From NCBI GenBank assembly GCA_025055675.1, contig JANWWT010000001.1, positions 921,226 through 985,225 of the forward strand: a stretch of 64,000 nucleotides of DNA. The letters run 5' to 3'. The DNA is from Pseudanabaenaceae cyanobacterium SKYG29. Its GTDB lineage: Bacteria; Cyanobacteriota; Cyanobacteriia; Pseudanabaenales; Pseudanabaenaceae. Below, one piece after another: positions 26,373 through 34,535 of the stretch. The notes below the pieces were generated by a model. That model worked only from the letters and a program-made list of their open reading frames with translations, ran no database searches and was not told where the DNA came from. The translations under genes were made by a program, and so were the position numbers. Within the stretch, counting starts at the first letter, position 1; every line of letters begins with the position of its first letter.

Positions 26373-26378
26373 TATAAT
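26373..26378 (+). promoter_or_regulatory. Possible -10 box for the two-component operon
   Basis: A consensus TATAAT lies 108 bases before the ATG of the first receiver gene and after the psbM terminator. The best -35-like hexamer, TTGACG at 26346-26351, is 21 bases away, which is too far for a standard promoter. Only the -10 is supported. Confidence 0.3.
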
Positions 26379-26485
26379 ATACCGTAGTCTTAGCTAATGT
26401 CCCAGTTTAGCTGTGCTTCAAACCCATTTCCTTGTGTTTTGTGAGTGTTTGTTGCTATATTTGTAAAAAATTATGTATACAAGCT

Positions 26486-26859
26486 ATGACTAAAGTTCTC
26501 CTTATCGATGATGAACCTGATATTTGTGACCTAATTAAAGCAGCTCTGGAGGAGTTGGCAAAATGGTCTGTAACTGTGTGCTCTTCTAGTGATAACGTTT
26601 TTTTTTCCTCAATTCGGAGCACTTTGATGTGATTTTGCTGGATATATCCATGCCCAGGAAGGATGGTATAACGCTTTACCAGGAAATGAAAGCTCAAAGC
26701 CTAATAGAAACAACGCCTGTGATTTTGATCACTGCCAAAGTGCTACCCAGTGAAGTAAGAGAATTCAAAAGTATGGGTATTGCGGGGGTAATTGCCAAAC
26801 CCTTTGATCCCACTACCTTAGCCCAAGAGATTGCCAAAATTCTCGGGTGGCAATTATGA
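26486..26859 (+). pseudogene. Single-domain response regulator gene, frameshifted in a T9 run
   Basis: The first part (ATG 26486) reads TKVLLIDDEPDICDLIKAAL, the start of a receiver domain with its acidic pair, and ends at TGA 26632. The rest of the receiver, FDVILLDISMPRKDG with the phospho-Asp, then TPVILITAKV and IAKPFDPTTLAQEI with the conserved Thr and Lys, continues in another frame to TGA 26859. The switch falls at nine consecutive T (26598-26606); ten or seven T would restore one frame of about 120 residues. It could be a pseudogene, a base-calling error in the homopolymer, or a slippage site. Its stop overlaps the next ATG (26856), so it belongs to the operon. Confidence 0.78.
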
Positions 26860-28571
26860 AAGTGCTACTAGTGGATGACGATCGGGACTTCTGTGATTAC
26901 ATTAGTACTGTTTTAACAGAGCACAGATATGCGGTTGATGTTTTCCACAGGGGGAAATTGGTACTAGACATAGTTTCCTTTGGTTACGATGTGGTTATCC
27001 TCGATGTCAATCTGCCAGATATAAACGGGATCGAACTTTGTCAAAGACTCAGGCATAGGGGCATCTCTACACCAATTCTGATGTTAACCGCAAGTCACGA
27101 TCGTAGTGTACAAGGATTAGACCAAGGTGCAGATGACTACATAGTTAAACCGTGTAAAATAGAGGAACTATTAGCTAGAATGCGTGCCTTGTTAAGGCGG
27201 AAAACGGATACATTAACTACTATTCTTCGGTGGGGTCGGCTCAGTCTCAATCCTGTAGAAGGTATAGTCAAGTACGATGAGCAAGTAGTTAATTTACGTC
27301 CCAAAGAGTACCAATTACTGGAGTTATTTCTGCGGAATCCGCAGCGTCTTTTGGATAGGGATACCATTATTAGTCATATCTGGAGGATGGATGATGTGCC
27401 CACTAATCATGCGGTTACTAACCTCATCAAAGACTTAAGGAAAAGACTACAGGGGGCAGGGATGACAGAAGATTTCATCCAGACTATCTATGGTGTAGGG
27501 TATAGGCTAAGGGAACCACCGATCGATTCTCTACAATCTATTCAAGAGAACTTCCTAAAAAATTTAGATCAGCGTCTGCAGGCATTACAAACAGCTATCC
27601 AACCTATTATTGACAACACTGCGCAAGCCCATCACTATGGCGAGGCGGAAAAACTTGCCCATCAACTAGCGGGTTCCCTGGGAACATTTGGTTTGCCAGA
27701 GGCATCGACCATCAGTCGATCGTTGGAACTTCTCTTAAAACAGCCTAATAATGTCAGTGTTGATAGTTTACGTGAGATGATAGCAAGGCTGAAGCAAGCT
27801 ATTTCCGTAACACCACAGCCGATGGCAACAGTTCATTTTTTCAACTTAGGTTTAGTTACACGGGACATCAAGTTTGCCGATCAATTTTACCTACACATTC
27901 TCAGTAGTAAGCTCAAACTAATTGTTTTAGAACCCCAGGAAATACTCGCCCAGGGTCACAAACTTAACCTAATCATTCTGCGGCTAGAGGAACAGGCAGA
28001 CCATATCCTAGTTCGTAATTTAAGGACGAAGCATCCTAACGTACCCATTTTCGTCTTAGATACATATCCAGATACAATTGAGCGCCGTGTTGAAGTCAGC
28101 AAATTCCAACCTGATCTGTATTTCAGTAGCAATATTCCCTTAACTCAGGTAGTAACAACAGTTTGTCATGCTCTATGCCCTGCAAAGAAACGCCACGTCT
28201 TGGTTGTAGATGATGACCCTGACTTTTTACAGCTAGTGACAGACCTTTTGCAACAGCATCACTTCACAGTTACTAGTATAGAAGACTCTAGTCAAATTCT
28301 AGCTACCTTAGCAAAGGAAAAATTCGACCTACTACTAATTGATTTCGACATGCCCAAATTCAATGGACTAGAAATCTGCCGATCGCTTAAATATTCCCAT
28401 ACATACAGTGAGCTACCAATTGTGTTTGTTACTGCCCATACATACCTAGCAGAGACGTTATTTAGCGCTGGGGCTAATGATGTTATACCCAAACTTAATG
28501 TTAATTACTACCTATTGCCGCGTATAATAAAGCTAATAAGTCAGAATAGGCAATATGAAACTCCGCCATAA
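26856..28571 (+). CDS. Multidomain response regulator: REC-wHTH-HPt-like-REC
   Basis: A 571-residue regulator. Residues 1-117 form a complete receiver (VLLVDDDRDF, VVILDVNLPDINGIEL, then Thr in LMLTAS and Lys in IVKPCK). An OmpR/PhoB winged helix follows at about 125-225 (LRPKEYQLLELFLRNPQRLL, TIYGVGYRLRE). Residues about 235-320 look like a histidine phosphotransfer helix bundle, with His in AEKLAHQLAGSLGTFGL. About 325-445 resembles a degenerate receiver without clear phospho-Asp. A second complete receiver closes the protein (HVLVVDDDPDFLQL, LLLIDFDMPKFNGLEI). I chose ATG 26856, which overlaps the preceding stop (ATGA); GTG 26847 is possible. The histidine kinase gene overlaps by 17 bases, so all three form one operon and probably one phosphorelay. 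Confidence 0.87.
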   Translation: MKVLLVDDDRDFCDYISTVLTEHRYAVDVFHRGKLVLDIVSFGYDVVILDVNLPDINGIELCQRLRHRGISTPILMLTASHDRSVQGLDQGADDYIVKPCKIEELLARMRALLRRKTDTLTTILRWGRLSLNPVEGIVKYDEQVVNLRPKEYQLLELFLRNPQRLLDRDTIISHIWRMDDVPTNHAVTNLIKDLRKRLQGAGMTEDFIQTIYGVGYRLREPPIDSLQSIQENFLKNLDQRLQALQTAIQPIIDNTAQAHHYGEAEKLAHQLAGSLGTFGLPEASTISRSLELLLKQPNNVSVDSLREMIARLKQAISVTPQPMATVHFFNLGLVTRDIKFADQFYLHILSSKLKLIVLEPQEILAQGHKLNLIILRLEEQADHILVRNLRTKHPNVPIFVLDTYPDTIERRVEVSKFQPDLYFSSNIPLTQVVTTVCHALCPAKKRHVLVVDDDPDFLQLVTDLLQQHHFTVTSIEDSSQILATLAKEKFDLLLIDFDMPKFNGLEICRSLKYSHTYSELPIVFVTAHTYLAETLFSAGANDVIPKLNVNYYLLPRIIKLISQNRQYETPP

Positions 28572-30984
28572 GCTATGGTTATCTGTGATCAGTGCCTTAT
28601 TAGTGAGCAGTGGGGTCATTTGCCCCATTTTTTTCTTTGCTCACAGACATCATACAAAACTGTATCAAGAACGGGATAGAGTAGAGATATACAAAGATCA
28701 ACACAACTATAGTATCTTCCAACTTATTGTCCTTTCTGCCATAAGTACATCAATTCAGTCAATGTTTATCTTGTTATTGATTGATCACCTAGTCATCAGC
28801 AAAATTGGGAAAATAAAAAGCATGGTGCAGGTTTTATCAGAAGTAGTTAAAGACAATAATTTTCTAGATGATCAGTCTGTGGACAGTGACGCTGATGAAT
28901 TGAATGCAATTCTAAACTATGTAAATGGTGTGATACAGAAATTACAGCAATTACTTATAAAAGATGCAGAGAAAAATCAAACTTTGGAATTACAAAACCA
29001 ATGTTTATCTTGTCTCTTAGTAGGAGAGTCGATAAAAGCTAGCCTACAGCTGCTTGCTCATCTAATTGAACTTAGGATTCCTGACTCTAAGTGTTTATTC
29101 TTGGAGTGCCTGAATGGTAAGTTAAGGGTCTTGACAGCAACAGACTTACCTAAATCTTACCTAGATGCAATTGATGGTATTCCCATAGGAGAGGGTATCG
29201 GTTCTTGTGGTACAGCTGCCTTTAGAGGAGAGGTAGTAGTTGTATCTGACATAAGTACCCATCCCTATTTTGCCAATTTTCGCAACCTGCATAGAGAACA
29301 TGGCCTACGGGCTTGTTGGTCTATACCAATATTGAAACGTAGTGGTCATGAGGCATTGGGTGTAGTGTCTATTTATCATACTCGGAGTGTCAGTCCTACT
29401 GAGGAGGAGATAAAGATTATACAATCTGTCGCTTTTGCAGCAGGGCTAGCGATAGAAAAGGAGCGAACAAAACAGACGATAAATGCTCAGATAGCAAAAG
29501 AAAGGGAGTTAGCGGAACAGTTAAGACATGAGTTATACGCTCGTCAAAAGGTAGAGAAAAGCTTACGTGATGTTATCCAGGAGTTGAACTATCATATCAA
29601 TAACTCCCCTTTAGCAACTATAAAATGGGATCGGAACCTAACAATTGTAAGCTGGTCAAAACGTGCAGAAGTCATGTTCGGCTGGACAGCGGCAGAGGTT
29701 GTAGGGAAAAATGTATTTGACTCTGACTTTAAGTTTATCCATGAAGATAATATCCGCCAGTTATTTACTCATGTCCAAGAACTGGTGAGGCACAATTTCA
29801 CCATTACCACCAAGTATAACTATCGTAAGGATGGAACTATTATATACTGTGAGTGGTACAGTTCAGCATTGCTGGATGAGGAAGGAGAGATTATTTCCAT
29901 TCTTTCCCTTGTGCAAGATATAAGTTTGCGCAAGGAATATGAGGATTTAATCCTGATGAGAACGGAAGAACTCGATCGTTTTTTCTCTGTTGTACCAGAC
30001 TTTTTGTGCATAGTTGATCTAGACGGTAACATTGTCCGTGTTAACTCCCAGTGGGAGAAGGTGTTAGGGTATAGCTATCAAGAAATAGTGGGTTCCTTGA
30101 TTATGAACTATGTCCATGCGGAGGATGTAGTTGACCAACAAAAAGTGTTGACAGAACTGAGAAACAATAAATCACTACATAACATAGTAGCTCGTCTTAG
30201 GTGTGCTGATGGTAGTTATCGCTGGGTGGAATGGAATGCTAGTCTGCTGGGGGATTATGTCTATGCTGCCGGGAGGGATATTACAGAGAGGTTGGCAATT
30301 GAGCGGATGAAAAATGAGTTTGTCTCTGTGGTCAGCCATGAAATTCGTACTCCTTTAACTGGTATTCGTGGTGCTCTGGGTATGTTGGCATCAGGGGCTT
30401 ATGACCAAAATCCCGACAAGAGAAACAGAATGATGCAGATTGCCACTAATAATTGCGATCGGATCAACAATTTAGTTAAGGATATTTTGGCTTTGGAAAG
30501 ACTAAACTCAGGTAAGATGGTCTTGCAGAAGACCCACTGCGATTTATGTGAGATTATCAACCGATCGATCGAGGCTGTTATTCATCTGGCGGAGGCAGCA
30601 AAAGTTAACATTATCAATCAGTCCCGTGAACAGCGGTTGTATGCAGACCCAGGGGCGTTAGAGCAGGTATTTGTTAATCTCTTGAGCAATGCTATCAAGT
30701 TTTCTCCTCCCGACAGTAATGTTACTATCGCTTCTGCCCCCAGGAACAACAATACTGTCCAAGTCACAGTAAATGACCAGGGGCGGGGCATTCCCTCTGA
30801 TAAGTTGGAAACAATCTTTGACCCATTTCAACAAGTTGACCCCTCTGACGCTAGGGATCGGGGCGGCACAGGTCTGGGGCTTGCCATTTGTAAGAAAATT
30901 GTAAAAGAGCATGGAGGCAAGATTTGGGCAGACAGCACACTAGGACAAGGTAGTGTATTTTACATAGTACTGCCTTTGGCATAG
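28555..30984 (+). CDS. Membrane sensor histidine kinase with GAF and two PAS domains
   Basis: An 809-residue kinase. Two hydrophobic segments (about residues 9-28 and 57-78) bracket a very short periplasmic loop. Next come a linker, a GAF domain (about 150-305, with EGIGSCGTAAFRGEVVVVSD), a coiled coil (about 305-345), a PAS domain (about 345-465), a second PAS (about 470-590, LCIVDLDGNIVRVNSQWEKV), a HisKA box FVSVVSHEIRTPLTGIRG (phospho-His near 593) and a HATPase (about 690-805: NLLSNAIKFSPP, DQGRGIP, GGTGLGLAICKKIVKEHGG). The GAF lacks an obvious bilin-binding Cys context, so it is probably not a phytochrome. It is translated in overlap with the REC-wHTH-HPt-REC gene, its likely partner. 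Confidence 0.9.
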   Translation: MKLRHKLWLSVISALLVSSGVICPIFFFAHRHHTKLYQERDRVEIYKDQHNYSIFQLIVLSAISTSIQSMFILLLIDHLVISKIGKIKSMVQVLSEVVKDNNFLDDQSVDSDADELNAILNYVNGVIQKLQQLLIKDAEKNQTLELQNQCLSCLLVGESIKASLQLLAHLIELRIPDSKCLFLECLNGKLRVLTATDLPKSYLDAIDGIPIGEGIGSCGTAAFRGEVVVVSDISTHPYFANFRNLHREHGLRACWSIPILKRSGHEALGVVSIYHTRSVSPTEEEIKIIQSVAFAAGLAIEKERTKQTINAQIAKERELAEQLRHELYARQKVEKSLRDVIQELNYHINNSPLATIKWDRNLTIVSWSKRAEVMFGWTAAEVVGKNVFDSDFKFIHEDNIRQLFTHVQELVRHNFTITTKYNYRKDGTIIYCEWYSSALLDEEGEIISILSLVQDISLRKEYEDLILMRTEELDRFFSVVPDFLCIVDLDGNIVRVNSQWEKVLGYSYQEIVGSLIMNYVHAEDVVDQQKVLTELRNNKSLHNIVARLRCADGSYRWVEWNASLLGDYVYAAGRDITERLAIERMKNEFVSVVSHEIRTPLTGIRGALGMLASGAYDQNPDKRNRMMQIATNNCDRINNLVKDILALERLNSGKMVLQKTHCDLCEIINRSIEAVIHLAEAAKVNIINQSREQRLYADPGALEQVFVNLLSNAIKFSPPDSNVTIASAPRNNNTVQVTVNDQGRGIPSDKLETIFDPFQQVDPSDARDRGGTGLGLAICKKIVKEHGGKIWADSTLGQGSVFYIVLPLA

Positions 30985-30995
30985 GTAATTTTTTA

Positions 30996-31016
30996 TGAGC
31001 TATTTGCTCAATTTTT
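30996..31016 (+). terminator. Weak terminator-like hairpin after the histidine kinase
   Basis: A five-base stem TGAGC / GCTCA (30996-31000 and 31006-31010) with a TATTT loop is followed by A and five T (31012-31016). It lies 12 bases after the kinase stop. The stem is short, so efficiency is uncertain, but it separates this operon from the V4R operon. Confidence 0.45.
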
Positions 31017-31047
31017 ACTTATTTGTTACTTTTTTAGTCTACATTAT

Positions 31048-31073
31048 TTGATTAACCGAGGATTGATTAATCA
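31048..31073 (+). promoter_or_regulatory. Repeated TTGATTAA with embedded palindrome, candidate operator
   Basis: TTGATTAA occurs at 31048-31055 and again at 31063-31070, 15 bases apart. The second copy is part of the perfect ten-base palindrome TGATTAATCA (31064-31073). The pair lies 37-62 bases upstream of the first gene of the 2Fe-2S/V4R operon. Spacing of about one and a half helical turns suits a regulator or promoter element, but I cannot name the factor. Confidence 0.35.
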
Positions 31074-31109
31074 CTATCAGAAGGTTGTAGACATGAAAAG
31101 GGGGTGGAT

Positions 31110-31895
31110 ATGGTAGCTGCGCCGGCAAACACTGAAGGCAATAGCAAGCCGATAGTCCTGTTGGCAGATTACCGTGACAGTCTTGCCCACAGTCTCAGGC
31201 AGAGTTTAGGCTCTGATCAATATGAACTTTATTTCTGCTCCACGTTGGAAGCTATCGATCGCTTTCTGGCGGACACTACTCCCCACTTACTTGTAGTTGG
31301 TTCTTTGCTAGATGCTAGCTGTTTAGAGGTACAGCGTCTATATGGCAACAAAACAGGTAATGTCATTATTCTTGTCGATGATACAGAAGTAAACCCCTTT
31401 TTCCGAGAGTGGGTGAAGAAGAAGGGAGTATATGAGGTTATCAGTATCACAGCAGGCAAATTCCGTCTTCTACTAGATGTGATTGAAAGGGCTTTATTCG
31501 GGACGCAGGGTGTCGCACAAGATAAGGGCAAGGAAACAGAGCTATACTGTACCTATGAAGACGCTTTGCTTTGTCTGCAAGAAATTAGTCAGGTTAGTTT
31601 GCAATATTTTGGACCGCTAGCGATCGGTAACTACTGGAAGAAAGCAAAAGCAACAATTGCCGATCGGGAGTGGCAAGATTTGTGGTCAATTGATCACAAC
31701 GGCAGAATTGGTTTAGTAGGAGGGCAAAAGAGCTTACGCACGAAATTAACAGAGCGAGAATTCGCCCTATTACAGACATTTGTTCGTGGTTTTATGGGTG
31801 AGTGCGAACGCATTATTAAAGATTACACCAAGGTAGTGCAGCCAAAACTGTCCCATAAAACTGCAGCTTTATTATCGATTGTTGTTAATCAGTAA
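31110..31895 (+). CDS. Receiver-like protein of unknown function, first gene of V4R operon
   Basis: A 261-residue soluble protein. Residues about 12-130 have the rhythm of a degenerate receiver domain (KPIVLLADYRDSLAHSLRQS, PHLLVVGSLLDASCLEV, VIILVDDTEVN), but the phospho-Asp position is not conserved as an Asp. The C-terminal half (about 145-260) is helical and unrecognised. ATG 31110 is preceded by an AGGGGG site at the right distance; GTG 31104 is possible but overlaps that site. It heads a six-gene run with tiny gaps. By position it may correspond to one of the uncharacterised members of the Synechocystis slr0144-slr0152 cluster. Confidence 0.66.
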   Translation: MVAAPANTEGNSKPIVLLADYRDSLAHSLRQSLGSDQYELYFCSTLEAIDRFLADTTPHLLVVGSLLDASCLEVQRLYGNKTGNVIILVDDTEVNPFFREWVKKKGVYEVISITAGKFRLLLDVIERALFGTQGVAQDKGKETELYCTYEDALLCLQEISQVSLQYFGPLAIGNYWKKAKATIADREWQDLWSIDHNGRIGLVGGQKSLRTKLTEREFALLQTFVRGFMGECERIIKDYTKVVQPKLSHKTAALLSIVVNQ

Positions 31896-31901
31896 CCGCC
31901 T

Positions 31902-32435
31902 ATGATTCTTTCTGAACCTACTACTATGCAGGATGTTGACGCTGTCCTGACCCTAGAAATCAATGGGGAAATTAAAAATACCCGCAAGGGCACAAGGTTG
32001 CTCAGTGCTCTCCTTGCCAACCATGCCAAGCTACTCAAAGCCTGCGGGGGACAAGGTCGATGTGCTACCTGCCACGTATTCATTAACAAGGGGATGGAAA
32101 ATTTAACACCCCATACGGAGCAAGAGTTAATGACTCTCAGCATTATGAAAATCACGCAGGAGAATGCGCGACTTGCCTGTCAGTGCATGATTCTGGGCAG
32201 TGGTATTTCTGTGACTGTACCCAAGGGTAGATATATTGGTGCAGAAGCAGAACTAGAAGCCTTGATTGGTAAGCGAGCAGAACAGACGCTCTTACACCCC
32301 ATTACAGGGGAAGTTTTGGTAGATGCAGGTAAATTGATCCTGCGATCGGCACTGCAGAAATTGCAAACGGTCAACCAAGAGTTTGATGCAGCAATGCGTT
32401 CTCTAGTTACTAAGAAATTCACGAAGGAGAAGTAA
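31902..32435 (+). CDS. 2Fe-2S ferredoxin-like protein
   Basis: A 177-residue protein with an N-terminal plant-type 2Fe-2S ferredoxin domain. Cluster ligands are visible as CGGQGRCATC (Cys 48, 54 and 57; C-x5-C-x2-C) and LACQ (Cys 93). The C-x5-C spacing differs slightly from photosynthetic PetF (C-x4-C) and resembles adrenodoxin/thiol-type and Slr0148-like ferredoxins. The C-terminal 70 residues (ALIGKRAEQTLL to the Lys-rich end) are an extension absent from PetF. A second in-frame ATG at 31926 is an alternative start. Two bases separate its stop from the V4R gene, so it probably serves as electron carrier to that module (inference). Confidence 0.85.
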   Translation: MILSEPTTMQDVDAVLTLEINGEIKNTRKGTRLLSALLANHAKLLKACGGQGRCATCHVFINKGMENLTPHTEQELMTLSIMKITQENARLACQCMILGSGISVTVPKGRYIGAEAELEALIGKRAEQTLLHPITGEVLVDAGKLILRSALQKLQTVNQEFDAAMRSLVTKKFTKEK

Positions 32436-32437
32436 AC

Positions 32438-33187
32438 ATGGAACCACAAACGACTAGAAAAGTAAGGAGTTATTCTACTCCACCTGCCCCCATGCCTTCC
32501 CTGTGGGATGCCTGTCATTACAGCAAGTCAAGTTTCTTTAATTTCGATCGGGAGAAAGGCGAAATTATCGACTACCATGGGCAAAGAAATCTGTTGGTGG
32601 GGGAAGATTTTATTGTTTCTCTGTTGAAGGGATTGGAGCACGAGGTAGGAGATTCAGCGGGGTTGCTCTTGTACATGATTGGTGAAAATTGGGGGCGCAG
32701 GGATGCCGCTGCGTTTACCCTTTGGTTTCAAAAGTTTTACCACCTTTCCATTAAGGAAGCTAATCTCCCCTTTGTCATGGAGACTTGGTGGTGGCCCTTT
32801 ACCGCCCAGGGGTGGGGGACTTGGTCTCTGGATTTACATTCTTTGAAAGAAGGATTTATTTTCGTGGACTTGTTTGATTCTGCTGTGGCAAAGACCCTCG
32901 GTTATGTGGGCAAACCTGTCTGTCATCTATATGCAGGGATGTTAGCTGGCTTTTTCAGCAGCGTGTTCGATCGGCGTTTGAGTAGCACAGAAATTCAATG
33001 TTACGCCACAGGGAATGAGTATTGTCGGTTCCTAATTGGTTCGCAAAAACGGGTTGACGCTACAGAGTTTTGGTTATCGGCAGGTGCTACTCCTCTGGAG
33101 ATTGAACAAAAGTTTCGTGCTCAAGAAGTACCCAGTGAACCTGGGCTATTAGAAGGAGTTGTTGCCAAGGAGGTGGAACAGGTATGA
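32438..33187 (+). CDS. V4R-domain protein (Slr0147-like)
   Basis: A 249-residue soluble protein. Residues about 50-215 form a V4R (4-vinyl reductase) domain: GDSAGLLLYMIGENWGRRDA, FVDLFDSAVAKTLGY, PVCHLYAGMLAGFFSSVF and the terminal CRFLIG. V4R domains bind small hydrophobic ligands and occur in BchJ and regulators. In cyanobacteria two V4R proteins lie in a cluster needed for normal photosystem II assembly in Synechocystis (slr0144-slr0152). Equivalence to Slr0147 is my inference from order and domain. The next gene begins inside its stop (ATGA at 33184-33187). Confidence 0.82.
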   Translation: MEPQTTRKVRSYSTPPAPMPSLWDACHYSKSSFFNFDREKGEIIDYHGQRNLLVGEDFIVSLLKGLEHEVGDSAGLLLYMIGENWGRRDAAAFTLWFQKFYHLSIKEANLPFVMETWWWPFTAQGWGTWSLDLHSLKEGFIFVDLFDSAVAKTLGYVGKPVCHLYAGMLAGFFSSVFDRRLSSTEIQCYATGNEYCRFLIGSQKRVDATEFWLSAGATPLEIEQKFRAQEVPSEPGLLEGVVAKEVEQV

Positions 33188-33438
33188 GGGGTATACTGAG
33201 GTGGTTACGGGGTATTTGGACGAGCTTCTGTCGCTGGCTCAATCGTCTGTTGCGCCCTAATCGTCTCAAGTACAAAGACCGTCAACTCCAGGCGCAGTCA
33301 GAATTGGACATACCTATAACGGGTATTAGTCACATTGATGGTTACACTAACCTGACTGTCAGCGGTCTGCTTAGTAAGGTGCAATGGCAACTATCTAAAC
33401 CTAGTGTTAGTCTGGATGACCGTATCAAGTGGGATTAA
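33184..33438 (+). CDS. Small basic hypothetical protein in the V4R operon
   Basis: An 84-residue protein not recognised. The first 30 residues are Arg/Trp-rich and amphipathic (RWLRGIWTSFCRWLNRLLRP), suited to peripheral membrane attachment. The rest is polar with no motif. It is coupled to the V4R gene by a four-base overlap and followed 24 bases later by the phycobiliprotein-like gene with a GGAGGAG ribosome site. Because it is short, only its place inside a tight operon supports it as a real gene. Confidence 0.65.
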   Translation: MRGILRWLRGIWTSFCRWLNRLLRPNRLKYKDRQLQAQSELDIPITGISHIDGYTNLTVSGLLSKVQWQLSKPSVSLDDRIKWD

Positions 33439-33462
33439 ACATTTATTTAGGAGGAGAAAACT

Positions 33463-33927
33463 ATGATTACTCTGTGGGAAGAAGTGCTAAAAGTTGCTGA
33501 TGGCAAATATGCCCAGCCCGAGGATTTAAGAATGATCGATCGAGCCGTTTCTACCTGGGAACAACGCAAACAGGTCTATCATCTGTTGGAACAAAAGGAA
33601 AACGAGATTGTGCAGATGGCAGCCCAACTGATGCAAAAGACCGATCGGTTCCAGCATCATCCTATGGATAAACTGGGTGTGGAAAGATGTCAAAGGGATA
33701 TGGTCATGGGTCTGCGGGCTTGTGCATTGGCTATGTTGCTCCAGGATGAGTATCTGCTAAAGGACAGAGTGTTGTATTGGCAACGGAACGTCTTTCTGGC
33801 AATGCAACTAAGCTATCAAGGCTACAAGTGCTTGCTGCAGGCGGTAAAAAGTCTCCTGCCAGAGAGTCAAGCTGCTTTTATTGCTCCCTATCTACAAATT
33901 GCCCACGAAATGATGAGTGGTAAATAA
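33463..33927 (+). CDS. Phycobiliprotein-like (globin-fold) protein, Slr0146-like
   Basis: A 154-residue all-helical protein. The central stretch RCQRDMVMGLRACALAMLLQ followed by LLKDRVLYWQRNVFLAMQLS and the C-terminal ESQAAFIAPYLQIAHEMMSG follows the helix pattern of phycobilisome subunits, where an Arg-Asp pair and a D-R-x-L-x-G-L-R-like helix hold the bilin. A Cys is present in the GLRACALAM helix, but I cannot say it binds a chromophore. It lies between the small basic gene and a second V4R gene. Family call is moderate and based on helix pattern and context only. Confidence 0.58.
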   Translation: MITLWEEVLKVADGKYAQPEDLRMIDRAVSTWEQRKQVYHLLEQKENEIVQMAAQLMQKTDRFQHHPMDKLGVERCQRDMVMGLRACALAMLLQDEYLLKDRVLYWQRNVFLAMQLSYQGYKCLLQAVKSLLPESQAAFIAPYLQIAHEMMSGK

Positions 33928-33938
33928 GGAGGTGGAAG

Positions 33939-34535
33939 ATGGTATTTGCAACGGTTCCTGGTAATCTCTTTTCTCCCCGTTTTTACGTTACTTCCGATCC
34001 AAAATCGGGTTTGCTTTCTACCCCTACCCAGCGTCGTTTAATCGCTGTCCCTTCTCTTTTGATTGACAGTATTTACGAAACTCTGCAAGAGGAAGCAGGT
34101 CAGGCATCTTTCTTAGCTCTCTACACCTTCGGGCGGGCGTGGGGTAAGTCATTCTGGGAACGGGCACAACGGGAAATAGAGACTTATTATCACTCTCCCA
34201 TCGCTAATTTCAATGCGATCGAGTTTTTCGCTCTCATGCAGGAACTGTGGGCAGTACATGGTTTGGGTAAAATCACAACGGACTTTTCTCGTATGTCTAA
34301 GGGCATGTTGCTAGTCACAGTGCGCAATTCGAGCATTTCCCAAGGTATTGGTTCTGCTAATCCTAAGTCTTACAGTTTGGAAGCAGGCTTCTTGGCGGGT
34401 TGGTTCTCGGGTCTGACTGAGAAGCAGTTAGCTGCCTGTGCAGTGGACTGGAAAAATGCTCCTGCCAAGTTGGTTTACGCTGTTGCCAGTGAAGGAGACA
34501 TAGAAAAGTGGCAATCTAAATCTACTTCTGTCTAG
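33939..34535 (+). CDS. Second V4R-domain protein (Slr0144-like)
   Basis: A 198-residue protein with a V4R domain over about residues 50-185: EEAGQASFLALYTFGRAWGK, FFALMQELWAVHGLGKITTD, KMLLVTVRNSSISQ-like strands and YSLEAGFLAGWFSGLTEKQL. It is shorter than the first V4R protein of the operon and lacks that protein's N-terminal extension. It is preceded by GGAGGTGG and closes the six-gene run; its stop overlaps the 3' end of the convergent beta-helix gene by four bases. Presumably the two V4R proteins act together. Confidence 0.8.
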   Translation: MVFATVPGNLFSPRFYVTSDPKSGLLSTPTQRRLIAVPSLLIDSIYETLQEEAGQASFLALYTFGRAWGKSFWERAQREIETYYHSPIANFNAIEFFALMQELWAVHGLGKITTDFSRMSKGMLLVTVRNSSISQGIGSANPKSYSLEAGFLAGWFSGLTEKQLAACAVDWKNAPAKLVYAVASEGDIEKWQSKSTSV

